Assembly (NCBI GenBank): GCA_964019655.1
Contig: CAXHTR010000004.1
Span: 806,001-870,000 of the forward strand
From: Perkinsela sp. pyNocScin1
Taxonomy: Eukaryota > Euglenozoa > Kinetoplastea > Prokinetoplastida > Perkinselidae
Length of the DNA: 64,000 bases
Reading direction: 5' to 3'
Shown: piece after piece, positions 53,345-61,789 of the stretch
Layout: every line of letters starts with the position of its first letter
Position numbering within the stretch: the stretch's first letter is position 1
Made by a program: the position numbers and the translations under genes
Notes under the pieces: model-generated
Told to the model about the DNA's origin: nothing
The model's input: the letters and a program-made list of their open reading frames with translations, nothing else
Database searches by the model: none

Positions 53345-53944
53345 AAGAAGAAGCCCGCGAATCACCAAAAAATCCACAATAGAAAATACTTATGGTTTCG
53401 AAGAATGCACAGCTTGGTCAACGTATAACATTTTAGTGACCGATGGGGAAAAATTTTTGCAATGCTATGAAAATGTTTATCAAACGTCAATGTTTACAAT
53501 GCGCAGTGGTTAGCAATCTCTGAAGAGCGGCATTCTAGTAGAGATAATCTCAGCTTTTTCTGGGTATGTCTGAGATGCGGTGACTGGGGATTGCCACATT
53601 TCATGGCTGCTTCCATACGAACGACCAGATTTTGGGGTCTTTTGAGATTTCATACCCTTATAACGGGGTTTGTAATCAAAACATTTTCAGAATGTTGAGA
53701 TATAGTGCTCTTGCGCATGAAATTGGCACACCAATGTGAAGTTTGATGATATGTTTTTGAAGCAACGCATCACTGAGCAGTCAATTTTTTTATTGAATGG
53801 CCATTTGTCAAGAGTCGGTGGAAGTTTCAAGCTTTTGCCCCACTCTTTGCCTAAGGAGAATATATGAATTTAAGTGCTACTGACAAACTGGCATACACCA
53901 TCGATTATCATTTTGGAATGTTTGCACATTTTCAAGACTTTACA
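53345..53944. other. Intergenic, 600 bp, no gene seen
   Basis: One of the longer spacers. Only chance ORFs. No repeats, tRNA arms or LRR remnants that I could trace on either strand. Position 53864 offers an in-frame ATG for the next gene, but the conserved leader begins at 53945. Confidence 0.45.
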
Positions 53945-54592
53945 ATGCTAATTTCGGTCATCATCCCTCTTCGCACCACAGATTTTACAGAGATCGAAAA
54001 AGATAGGCAGACCACGCTCATGCGCGCATTCTTTCAAGATATCGACGTCAAAAAGTTCCCCGAACTCGATTCACCTGGCGACTTCTGTTACCGCGTTCCC
54101 GGAGTTTTATGCACAGATGACAGAATCATGACACTTAGCTTTAATACGTTTGATCGCGGCAACTACAGCATCCAATATGCCCCAAACACAGTCAAAAATA
54201 TTGCCATTGAAAATGCAAACCAGCTTTACACAGTTGACACACGCCATTTCCCAAGGGAAGCAGTAAATGTAACACTGGCAGGTAACGAGATTTTTGGGAC
54301 GCTCGAGCTTCGCACGCTGCCTATGGAGCTCCGAAACCTCAAAATGAGCGCCAACTGTATCACGGGGCCAATTTTTCTCACAATGCTACCGTCGAAGCTT
54401 GAAATATTGAATTTGAGTGGCAACCGAATACAGCAGGAAAATTTGTTCTTCACAACGCTACCACGAAATATGAAGGCAATTTTCTTAAAGGGGAACAAAA
54501 ACTGCTTTAAGCGCATCATCCATATCGCTGATAATGGCGTGGAAACGCGAATTGACCGCTTTGATTACCATACCTACAAAATTCGATACTGA
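53945..54592 (+). CDS. Short LRR protein, family C (divergent)
   Basis: 215 aa. Start set at M-L-I-S-V-I-I-P-L-R by comparison with sisters; an in-frame ATG at 53864 would add 27 residues. Then D-R-Q-T-T-L-M-R-A-F-F. N-cap F-C-Y-R-V-P-G-V-L-C-T-D-D-R-I-M-T-L, with a W-x-G-V-like P-G-V-x-C. Then Y-A-P-N-T-V-K-N-I, D-T-R-H-F-P-R-E-A and repeats G-T-L-E-L-R-T-L-P and G-P-I-F-L-T-M-L-P. The end T-Y-K-I-R-Y resembles the K-x-Y ends of other family C members. Predicted secreted. Confidence 0.8.
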   Translation: MLISVIIPLRTTDFTEIEKDRQTTLMRAFFQDIDVKKFPELDSPGDFCYRVPGVLCTDDRIMTLSFNTFDRGNYSIQYAPNTVKNIAIENANQLYTVDTRHFPREAVNVTLAGNEIFGTLELRTLPMELRNLKMSANCITGPIFLTMLPSKLEILNLSGNRIQQENLFFTTLPRNMKAIFLKGNKNCFKRIIHIADNGVETRIDRFDYHTYKIRY

Positions 54593-54690
54593 GGTGATCG
54601 CGTATGATGGCTTTGTGCGCTTTCAGCAAATTTGATCATCTACTCATTACTTCCCTTGAAGTTATATCATCGATCATTATAGCATGCTGT

Positions 54691-54711
54691 TTTATTTTAG
54701 TGGGCTTTACA
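54691..54711 (+). promoter_or_regulatory. Candidate spliced-leader acceptor inside a longer open frame
   Basis: TTTATTTTAG (AG at 54699-54700) is followed 11 bases later by the ATG at 54712. It lies within the extended frame that could start at 54604 and favours the shorter, conserved LRR start. Confidence 0.55.
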
Positions 54712-55347
54712 ATGCTATCGGTTCTGATTGCTCTCTCATTGTCTGGACAATGCCACTGCAAGTCGCCTCAGGAAGAGCGCATGCAAAATAAGCTCATTGA
54801 TATTGTTTTTCAAAACATACCCGAGTACTTTGCACATGTACAGCGGCAACGGCCAGGCAATTGCTGCAACAGGTGGAAAGGCATTGACTGTGACAATGGC
54901 ATTATTCGAAGGTTCACGCACACAGAGGTGCATCACGGAAACTTCGAGATTGCATACTTGCCGAGTACCCTTCACATCGTTGCGATCATCGCGTGCGGGC
55001 AAAGATACGAAGTCAACACCGCAATGCTTCCACGCGCGCTTGTTAGTCTTGTCCTTGACTCAAATTTCATCTTTGGAACTTTTAGTTTGCTCACCCTTCC
55101 TCTCAACCTCGTGATCTGTGATGTTCAAAACAATGAAATTACAGGGCCTATAGATCTGACGGGTCTCCCACGGAGCCTTTGTCAACTGAACCTGTCTAAC
55201 AATCCCATCCGTCAGGACTGTGCTTTGTACGCCAATCTTCCTGTGACTTTGAATAACCTGAATGTGAAAAACTTGCAAATTCTTAAATTTTGCAATATCG
55301 GGGACATGAGTGGGGTCAAACTGAAGTCTCACATCCTACGGAATTAA
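54712..55347 (+). CDS. Short LRR protein, family C
   Basis: 211 aa. Start at M-L-S-V-L-I-A-L-S-L-S-G, which directly follows the TTTTAG acceptor; 36 extra codons are open upstream from 54604. N-cap C-C-N-R-W-K-G-I-D-C-D-N-G-I-I-R-R-F is of the family B kind (W-x-G-I-x-C-x-N-G). The middle is of family C kind (Y-L-P-S-T-L-H-I-V; N-T-A-M-L-P-R-A-L) with repeats G-T-F-S-L-L-T-L-P and G-P-I-D-L-T-G-L-P. It is thus a second link between B and C. It ends K-S-H-I-L-R-N without the K-V-Y tail. Confidence 0.82.
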   Translation: MLSVLIALSLSGQCHCKSPQEERMQNKLIDIVFQNIPEYFAHVQRQRPGNCCNRWKGIDCDNGIIRRFTHTEVHHGNFEIAYLPSTLHIVAIIACGQRYEVNTAMLPRALVSLVLDSNFIFGTFSLLTLPLNLVICDVQNNEITGPIDLTGLPRSLCQLNLSNNPIRQDCALYANLPVTLNNLNVKNLQILKFCNIGDMSGVKLKSHILRN

Positions 55348-55507
55348 CCACACATCATCTTGCGTATGTGACGTGCCAAGTTTGAATCTTGAGAAGTAAA
55401 GTTTTCGAATGCAGGTCAAAAAGTCAATGTGCTCGTGCACTTTGGTTGTTTGTTTTGTTCATAACTCAATTAACGTAGTGTTTCTGATTATAAGATCTTT
55501 ATCTGTG

Positions 55508-56284
55508 ATGAAAATGACCGCATTTACATTTCTCTTGTACACAGCAGATGAACCAGTGCTCGACTATGAAAATGCTATCAAATACCAAGAGGTCTGTATG
55601 AGCCGCTTAGTCACAAGCAATATGAATGAGGAAGTTCCAGAGCATTACGTCACGCTTGATTCGTACTTTTTGAATGGCCTTCACCCTTCTACTGTCATGT
55701 GCAGTTGGAATGGCGTGTCGTGCACGGATGGGCTCATCACTGCAATGAAAATTCACGGCAGTCTGGACAAATCCTCTGTTGTGCACATGGGCTGGATTCC
55801 ACCAACCGTTCGCATTTTCAGTATGCGCTTGACGATGATGTACGGTGGGTACAGTACTGCGGCTCTGCCGCGAGAGCTCCGCTTCTTTTTCTTGGAGGCC
55901 TGCGGCGATGCGCTTTTTCGCACTCCTCGCCAAAACTCGCTAGATTTTCGAACCCTGCCGCCCAAGCTTGAGGAATTTTTCAGTAATGGCAGCTGGAATA
56001 GAGGGCCAGTTTTTCTCGATAACCTCCCACAGAGCCTGCGCAATTTCTATCTGCGGCGAGTTGGTATCACAAAGGTGTTCATCGCGTTTGAGACTCTTCC
56101 AGAGGGCCTTCACATGATGTGGCTCTTCACGTATTTGACAAACAAGCCGCTTCGCATCATTCCGACGGGAAAAGTGAACAAGGATACGCGTGTGAAGAGT
56201 ACACAAGAGGCTGGCATGGAAAGTTTTGCCGATGCAACAAAGTACATAGCGTACCTTACACACCTTCCTGGTCATAGTTTTTGA
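55508..56284 (+). CDS. LRR protein, family B
   Basis: 258 aa. Start at M-K-M-T-A-F-T-F-L-L-Y-T-A; an ATG at 55409 is in frame, but its 33 extra residues are not shared by sisters. N-cap V-M-C-S-W-N-G-V-S-C-T-D-G-L-I-T-A-M; then M-G-W-I-P-P-T-V-R-I-F, S-T-A-A-L-P-R-E-L-R-F-F, D-F-R-T-L-P-P-K-L-E-E-F and N-L-P-Q-S-L-R-N-F. Tail G-K-V-N-K-D-T-R-V, the family B C-terminal signature, followed by a helical D-A-T-K-Y-I-A-Y-L-T-H. Predicted secreted. Confidence 0.83.
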   Translation: MKMTAFTFLLYTADEPVLDYENAIKYQEVCMSRLVTSNMNEEVPEHYVTLDSYFLNGLHPSTVMCSWNGVSCTDGLITAMKIHGSLDKSSVVHMGWIPPTVRIFSMRLTMMYGGYSTAALPRELRFFFLEACGDALFRTPRQNSLDFRTLPPKLEEFFSNGSWNRGPVFLDNLPQSLRNFYLRRVGITKVFIAFETLPEGLHMMWLFTYLTNKPLRIIPTGKVNKDTRVKSTQEAGMESFADATKYIAYLTHLPGHSF

Positions 56285-56427
56285 GAGATGAGCTTTTTCT
56301 CCCATTTTCCAGTTATAAACCTTTGGAATGACATTCTGTTTATTCTTTACGGAATTAGTCGAGAATCGAATTTTTTTTTCTGATGTTACACATGAGTGCG
56401 ACTTTTATCACTCTCTATTACAAGCTC

Positions 56428-57174
56428 ATGATGACTTCGGCTTTCGTACAAATGTTTACTCTGCCATTTTTCGTTTCGTGCGCAGACACTCAGCATACAC
56501 ACCAGAGGAAGATTTTGTGCAATTTCTTCGATGTGCCGAGTCTCAGTGTACTACCCAGAGAGATCACTGGATTTTCATGGAGCTCTGAAGACTTTTGTCG
56601 GTGGAGAACCGTCGATTGCGCGGATGGGGCGGTGACATCCATCCATTACCAAAGAGAGAGACACCCTATTTCGCTTTGGATACACTGGCTGCCACCGACA
56701 GCGACTTACGTTCACCTGAGCAACGTCAAGCTACGCCAAGGTGCTTCCACAGTACAGCTCCCGCGAGCTCTCCAGTACCTCTGCCTTTCGCAATGTGACA
56801 CAGACATGAGAGATTCTGTCCCGGCCATCGACCTACGGCGGCTACCAGCACGCCTTGAGGAGCTCATCATTATCAACTGCAGATTTCGAGGAAATTTTGA
56901 TTTAATCTTTCTCCCGTGTAAGCTACGCTTGCTCATTCTCAACATTCCAGTATTCAACCTGCGAGTGTGCGTGAACTACGAAAATCTCCCAGATTCTCTG
57001 CATTTAGCTTGTATTCAAAACGGTTTTGAGCAGAGGTCTATAAAATTTGTTGCAGGAGGTAAAGTCAACTCAGACAAGCGTGTGGTCACTGCATATGATC
57101 CTAGGAGACTCAATAAAGACTCGAATTATTATCAATTCTATCAGCAAAAAGTGGAAGAGGCATACTTTTATTAA
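56428..57174 (+). CDS. LRR protein, family B
   Basis: 248 aa. Start at M-M-T-S-A-F-V-Q-M-F-T-L-P-F-F-V-S-C-A, a good signal peptide, three bases after ACAAG; 56383 is an alternative. N-cap F-C-R-W-R-T-V-D-C-A-D-G-A-V-T-S-I; then W-I-H-W-L-P-P-T-A-T-Y-V-H-L, V-Q-L-P-R-A-L-Q-Y-L and R-L-P-A-R-L-E-E-L-I-I. Tail G-K-V-N-S-D-K-R-V-V-T-A-Y, then a Tyr/Gln-rich end (Y-Q-F-Y-Q-Q-K-V-E-E-A-Y-F-Y). Predicted secreted. Confidence 0.83.
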   Translation: MMTSAFVQMFTLPFFVSCADTQHTHQRKILCNFFDVPSLSVLPREITGFSWSSEDFCRWRTVDCADGAVTSIHYQRERHPISLWIHWLPPTATYVHLSNVKLRQGASTVQLPRALQYLCLSQCDTDMRDSVPAIDLRRLPARLEELIIINCRFRGNFDLIFLPCKLRLLILNIPVFNLRVCVNYENLPDSLHLACIQNGFEQRSIKFVAGGKVNSDKRVVTAYDPRRLNKDSNYYQFYQQKVEEAYFY

Positions 57175-57537
57175 TGCATGATTTATCTTTTGCTCGTAAA
57201 TTCCCTAATCATTTTGCATACAAGCTGTTTGGATTCTCGTTCTCCTCCAACCACTCAAGGTCATCCAAGAATTCATCGCGAAAGATAATTTCTCTCTATT
57301 GAGCGGAATGCCGTTTTGGCCAGAAATACAAGATTGAACATCTTTATGTACTGAAAGAATATCGAACAGCTCGTCCATGCGAATGGTGATGTTCACAGAA
57401 GATCAACTGAGATGCCCGCTCAAGTCCTGGGAGAACGCAAGTTACATCATATTTGGAATCGAAAATCCAATACCGAATTTTTAATCGGCTCTGACTAACC
57501 TGGAAATCGTACTGTCTTTTTGCATGAAAATTGTACA
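57175..57537. other. Spacer (363 bp) carrying a possible inverted LRR remnant
   Basis: No plus-strand gene. Part of it (57209-57370) reads on the minus strand like the end of a family A LRR gene and is listed separately. The rest is AT-rich. It ends with a pyrimidine tract (cgtactgtcttttt) before the fused LRR gene. Confidence 0.45.
57209..57370 (-). pseudogene. Possible remnant of a family A LRR 3' end, opposite strand
   Basis: On the minus strand, K-D-V-Q-S-C-I-S-G-Q-N-G-I-P-L-N-R matches the shape of the family A end cap (h-x-x-V-V-D-x-x-G). A one-frame jump leads to E-I-I-F-R-D-E-F-L-D-D-L-E-W-L-E-E, ending in a stop at 57209. This acidic tail resembles that of the pseudogene ending at 34105. 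No repeats can be traced further upstream. The match is short and needs a frameshift, so it may be chance. Confidence 0.35.
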
Positions 57538-59154
57538 ATGATTACCCTTTGGTCCTTTATCGCAGCTGACCCATCTATATCCAACATAGAAAAAGAAAGC
57601 CTATCGCAGCAATCTTTGATGGAGCTGCTCATCGCAGATCTCGACGACACTGCCAAGAAACGCTTTCAAAACGAAGACGGGTCGTTCAATGATGCCTGCG
57701 CATGGACAGGGGTCACGTGCAGCGAAGCTGGTGAGGTGGTTGAGTTGACCTTCTACCATTCCATCGGGCACGGGACACTTGTGCTCAACCTTATTCCGCA
57801 CACGGTACGTAACTGCAGGCTCTGCAACAGCCATAACCCGGGCTGCAAAGATGAGCGGAAAATGTTGGGTACGCTCGATACCGCGACGCTGCCACCTGTG
57901 CTGCTCTCAATAAACCTCTCGTACAACCTTTACTCGAGCACGCTCGACCTGACGTGCTTGCCCGTAAAGCTAACTTCGTTCGATGTGCGAAACAACCGAT
58001 TTACAGGGAGCTGCAACTTGGAGTCACTACCAGCAACTTTGCGCTCACTTGAGCTCGCGAACAACCGTTTTAGCGGCAGCGTTTGCCTAACGAAGCTCCC
58101 TGTCACACTCACCACTCTATGGCTCAGGAATAACGCCTTTAGCGGCGAGCTATGCTTTGCCAACTTTCCGCCGAAGATGATCCGCTGCTTTCTCGAAGAG
58201 AACCAATTTAGCGGCGAGTTCCACTTCCCGCACGTCCGAAACGAAAATTTCATGCTCTATGCCAGCGGAAATAATTTTGAAGGAACTGCGGTCATCCCCG
58301 CTGCGACCCGCGAGGTGCGTCTGCAAAACGCAGGAGTGGTCGCTGTCGTCGACATCGATGGGTCTCCAAACCCACAGCAGCCGGCCATTATCGGAAAGCT
58401 CGATCCGTCGCACAACGCTGAGCGGAACATCGGTGATCTTCAGCTTTTGGCGATGATTCGCTTTGCCGACCCGACAATTTTGGCGCCCAAGGACGTGCAA
58501 GAAAAGTACAACCGCATCCTCAACATTAACTTTCTCCTCCAGTACGGGGCCAAGACGTACAATGACTGCTGTGCGTGGCGAGGTGTTGGTTGTGCAGATG
58601 GTGTCATCGTTTCTATCCACCTCGACCACAGCGGTCGGGGTGGTGGGAAGATTACGGCCATACACGTGGCCTGGATGCCGCCGACTGTTCGGTACGCTTG
58701 GATCGGTTATCTGCATACGTTCCACGGCTGGCAAACTTCGCGGCTGCCGCGAGAAATGCGCTACCTTTCACTGACGCATGTTGACCGTGTCCCTATATTG
58801 AAGGGTCGAGAATTAGAGGTTGACTTACGCACGCTTCCCTCGCAAATGGAAGAGCTCTATGTCGTTGGCGGCTGGTACAATGGGGCTGTTTACGTCGACA
58901 ACCTCCCGCAGTCCATGCGGATCATTCAGATCACAAATCTGGCAGTAAACGAAGCGTTTGTAAACTTTGCGGCGCTTCCCTTGGGCTTCCAAGGCATGTG
59001 CCTCTCGAACACGCTGTCTGATGCGGCGCAAAAGAAGGCTGAAATGCCACGAATACGCGGTACGGGCAGAATTCGGTCAAATCGACGCGTGGTCAACAGT
59101 AGGGCCCGATTCGAGCACATAGAGTCGAAGTATGCTAGCATGTTTGGAAAATGA
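57538..59154 (+). CDS. Fusion LRR protein: family A joined to family B
   Basis: 538 aa. Start at M-I-T-L-W-S-F-I-A-A; upstream only TTG. Residues 1-286 are a complete family A protein: Q-Q-S-L-M-E-L-L-I (24-32), N-cap A-C-A-W-T-G-V-T-C (53-61), about six repeats, and cap E-V-R-L-Q-N-A-G-V-V-A-V-V-D-I-D-G (259-275). After a short linker, residues 300-538 are family B without the leader. They comprise C-C-A-W-R-G-V-G-C-A-D-G-V-I-V (344-358), H-V-A-W-M-P-P-T-V-R, S-R-L-P-R-E-M-R-Y-L, L-P-S-Q-M-E-E-L-Y-V and tail S-N-R-R-V-V. The frame is uninterrupted, so this is a real in-frame fusion. Confidence 0.87.
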   Translation: MITLWSFIAADPSISNIEKESLSQQSLMELLIADLDDTAKKRFQNEDGSFNDACAWTGVTCSEAGEVVELTFYHSIGHGTLVLNLIPHTVRNCRLCNSHNPGCKDERKMLGTLDTATLPPVLLSINLSYNLYSSTLDLTCLPVKLTSFDVRNNRFTGSCNLESLPATLRSLELANNRFSGSVCLTKLPVTLTTLWLRNNAFSGELCFANFPPKMIRCFLEENQFSGEFHFPHVRNENFMLYASGNNFEGTAVIPAATREVRLQNAGVVAVVDIDGSPNPQQPAIIGKLDPSHNAERNIGDLQLLAMIRFADPTILAPKDVQEKYNRILNINFLLQYGAKTYNDCCAWRGVGCADGVIVSIHLDHSGRGGGKITAIHVAWMPPTVRYAWIGYLHTFHGWQTSRLPREMRYLSLTHVDRVPILKGRELEVDLRTLPSQMEELYVVGGWYNGAVYVDNLPQSMRIIQITNLAVNEAFVNFAALPLGFQGMCLSNTLSDAAQKKAEMPRIRGTGRIRSNRRVVNSRARFEHIESKYASMFGK

Positions 59155-60025
59155 AGATTTAAATTGAGTAAAGTAAATTGATTTTTGTTGAGCTTCATTG
59201 ATTTTTGAATCTTTGTATTTTATTCTACGGTCTCGGAAGATAAACAATGAAAGAGTAAACTCATCGTTATGCCGCTCGAAATTGGCAGACGCTCACAATG
59301 TCTCTGACTCCATGGCAGTGAAATCGCTCGCTGGAGACATAGTGCTGTCAAATAGGAGCCAAACGGTAAGCATCTGAGATCGATTGTCCCCGAGAAATAG
59401 CGACGCTACCTTGATAGTTTTTAAGCGATTGCGGGAGTTGCGTGAGATCGAAAGGGGTACATTGAGCTTGCTATTGTGTACTTCGGGATTCAGGAGTTTC
59501 TATGGAATTGCTGTCAATAGCAATGAGGAATAGTTCCCATACAAATGGAAATTTTGGAGGTCCCACTAGCATCCCGTGAGGCTGCGCGAGTGAAAACAAG
59601 CCGGCCGTTAGGACATGCTTGCTAAGTGAAGCCTCTCAGCAATCTCACAGTGTCTTCCATCAATCTCAGTAACCATCTGGAAGTTTTGATATCTAGCATT
59701 CCTCATGCTCTCTCATTTACGATGTAAATATTGACCAGGTCCTCCATAGGCACATCAAAGGACATGCTGCCTGAAAGATAGATGACAAGCTACTGCATCC
59801 GGAACGATAGTGCTCGCTGAGATAAAGCTGTCCAAACAATACAAACTAGGGTCTCAGTGGCCGAAATTTAGCGAAATATTGACATTGGTATAAATCTAAA
59901 ATTCTGAAGTGTCATAAGATCTAAAGAAAAGAGTTGATGTGCACGTTCTCCTTACTTTATAAATATCGACGGGGCTTCTTCATTTCTTTTGAAGAAGTGC
60001 AGCGACAACCGGGATGGCAACCTGA
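59155..60025. other. Convergent strand-switch region (871 bp)
   Basis: The plus-strand array ends at 59154 and the next gene, on the minus strand, ends at 60026, so transcription from both sides meets here. In kinetoplastids such tail-to-tail gaps are transcription termination zones. The middle part holds a decayed minus-strand LRR copy (listed separately). The rest, including 59780-60025, shows nothing else. Confidence 0.7.
59349..59776 (-). pseudogene. Strongly decayed LRR gene on the minus strand
   Basis: Minus-strand translation gives F-S-G-S-M-S-F-D-V-P-M-E-D-L-V-N-I-Y-I (59776 to about 59720) before a stop. Further along comes P-F-D-L-T-Q-L-P-Q-S-L-K-N followed directly by Y-Q-G-S-V-A-I-S (59456 to about 59390), ending at a TGA at 59349-59351. 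These are LRR repeat pieces in different frames with internal deletions. The orientation matches the two intact minus-strand LRR genes next to it, so it looks like a third, dead member of that inverted block. Confidence 0.55.
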
Positions 60026-60850
60026 TTAGTTCCGGTCATTTCCCAGGAGGAATGCCTTGATATTCTTACCTTCCAAGTCGACGATTTCGCCAAAGTTTTC
60101 CTTATCTAGGCCAAACTTGTACGAAAGTCGATCAATGACAAGCCTTTGCTGCGCGATGTTGTTGTTCCTGATGTCAAGCAACACTAATCTTTCCGGAAGA
60201 TTCTCAATGACTATCGAACCTGAAAGCTTTGCATACCGAATTTCGAAGATCATCATACAGCTCGGCAAGCCTCGGAGGTCGATCTCGCCACAAAAATCAT
60301 TACGCCCTGCTCGGAACTGCACGACCGGGCGTGGAAGAGCCGGGACGTTGAGCGTGCCCTCAAAATGATTGTGCGAAATATCGATATTCACCATTGTCCG
60401 CGGCAGATGAGCAATATCGAACGTTGAGCTGAAGCGATTGTTGTGAATGTTTAACCTCTTGAGATTCAATGGGAGCGCTGCAGTATCCACTGTGCCTTGG
60501 AGCTTGAGCTTTGGAATGCGAATCGTATGCACATGTGGTGGAGTGAAGCATAAATCGATGGCCCCACCAGGCCCTATAGTATAATCGTCCGGTAAGTCTT
60601 CATCGTAGTCGTGAAAGTCGAAGCCTGACTCTGGTTCAAAATCGATCTCGATCACGTGTCCTTCTTCGTCAAAGCTGACATCGTACCAGTTCTTTATTTC
60701 GGCGAATGTACCATTGGCGTTTTGGAGCTCCTGGAGATTTGCGATGTCGGCAACGAGCAGCTCCATGAGCGATTGCTCTGGCAAGGAGCTTATGTCCACC
60801 CGACCGATGCTTGAGATATCTGCAGAGACAATCTGTGTAATGGTGAGCAT
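60026..60850 (-). CDS. LRR protein, family A (acidic N-cap subgroup), inverted
   Basis: 274 aa on the minus strand. Leader M-L-T-I-T-Q-I-V-S-A, then S-I-G-R-V-D and E-Q-S-L-M-E-L-L-V. N-cap K-N-W-Y-D-V-S-F-D-E-E-G-H-V-I-E-I; acidic insert H-D-Y-D-E-D-L-P-D-D-Y; then G-A-I-D-L-C-F-T-P-P-H-V and about five repeats. Cap K-E-N-F-G-E-I-V-D-L-E-G-K. Its closest relative in the window is the plus-strand gene at 52508-53344, so the inversion probably happened after their duplication. Predicted secreted. Confidence 0.85.
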   Translation of the reverse strand: MLTITQIVSADISSIGRVDISSLPEQSLMELLVADIANLQELQNANGTFAEIKNWYDVSFDEEGHVIEIDFEPESGFDFHDYDEDLPDDYTIGPGGAIDLCFTPPHVHTIRIPKLKLQGTVDTAALPLNLKRLNIHNNRFSSTFDIAHLPRTMVNIDISHNHFEGTLNVPALPRPVVQFRAGRNDFCGEIDLRGLPSCMMIFEIRYAKLSGSIVIENLPERLVLLDIRNNNIAQQRLVIDRLSYKFGLDKENFGEIVDLEGKNIKAFLLGNDRN

Positions 60851-61015
60851 TGAAAACTGGTAAACCCAAGAATAGAATTATTATAGACAATAACCCCGAG
60901 AACGCTGAAAGATTCTGATGCTTGAAATCGATATGAATTATTGGTTAGTAAAGTTAGTAATTTTTTGTGAGGAATTGCTGAAGAATGAAGCCACCATTCA
61001 CCAGAAATGTGATGT

Positions 61016-61789
61016 TCAAAAACGGATCCGCTCGTCTGGAATGTCGTCGAAGTTGACCTCCAGGTCGTTGTTACAGAGGTCAATGTACGCGACGTTTTCA
61101 GACAGCTTGGAAGGAAAAACGACCGCACTAAGTGCATTTTCTTTGAGGCTAAGCTCGGAGAGGCTTTCAGGGATTTTTGATAAGTCAACTTTTCCCTCAA
61201 TCTTGTTTTCATGTAAGTCGAGACATTCAAGAGAGTCTGGTAGCTTTGTGATGTCAACACTTCCACTCAGGTAGTTCTCGTAGATGTTCAGAGTATTGAG
61301 ACTTTTCGGGAGACAGGTTAAATCCACTTTCCCTGAAAAATCATTGTTTTCAAGCAAAAGAACCTCAAGATTATCAGGAAGACCAGTCAGCAACACGCTG
61401 CCTGATAGCGCATTATGGGCAAAGTTTATTTCTTCTATTCCGCTAGGCAGACCGAGAAGATTCAGAGATCCAGTGAGATCACAAAGTGTAGCAACAATCG
61501 TTTTTACAGTTTCTGGAATCCACTGCGTGTCTATTGATCCGCTATTGCTGCTCTCATGGCAAAATGTTTCTTCCCAGCATATGTTTATAATAGCCTTTTC
61601 TTCATTGCATTCCACTCCTTCCCAGTCACAGACTTCAAGAAATGCGCTATGTTCATCTTTAAACTGCTCTGTTCCTTCGCTTTTCAGACCACTGATGAGA
61701 AGCTCCAGCTTTGATTGCTGATCAAGCGAAGCGAAATCTACCTTTCCTAAGCTTTCATCAGCCGCAGAAAGAATGAAGAATTCGGACAT
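61016..61789 (-). CDS. LRR protein, family A without end cap, inverted
   Basis: 257 aa on the minus strand, upstream partner of the gene at 60026-60850. Leader M-S-E-F-F-I-L-S-A-A, then S-L-G-K-V-D and Q-Q-S-K-L-E-L-L-I. Intact N-cap E-V-C-D-W-E-G-V-E-C. About eight regular repeats (G-S-L-N-L-L-G-L-P; G-K-V-D-L-T-C-L-P; G-S-V-D-I-T-K-L-P). It ends right after the last repeat (D-D-I-P-D-E-R-I-R-F). The acidic residue at position 3 makes the leader a poor signal peptide. First gene of the minus-strand unit. Confidence 0.85.
   Translation of the reverse strand: MSEFFILSAADESLGKVDFASLDQQSKLELLISGLKSEGTEQFKDEHSAFLEVCDWEGVECNEEKAIINICWEETFCHESSNSGSIDTQWIPETVKTIVATLCDLTGSLNLLGLPSGIEEINFAHNALSGSVLLTGLPDNLEVLLLENNDFSGKVDLTCLPKSLNTLNIYENYLSGSVDITKLPDSLECLDLHENKIEGKVDLSKIPESLSELSLKENALSAVVFPSKLSENVAYIDLCNNDLEVNFDDIPDERIRF

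Noticed and set aside
53322-53513. Small 63-codon ORF after an LRR gene
   Set aside because: It starts inside the preceding gene in another frame and has no recognisable composition or processing signal.
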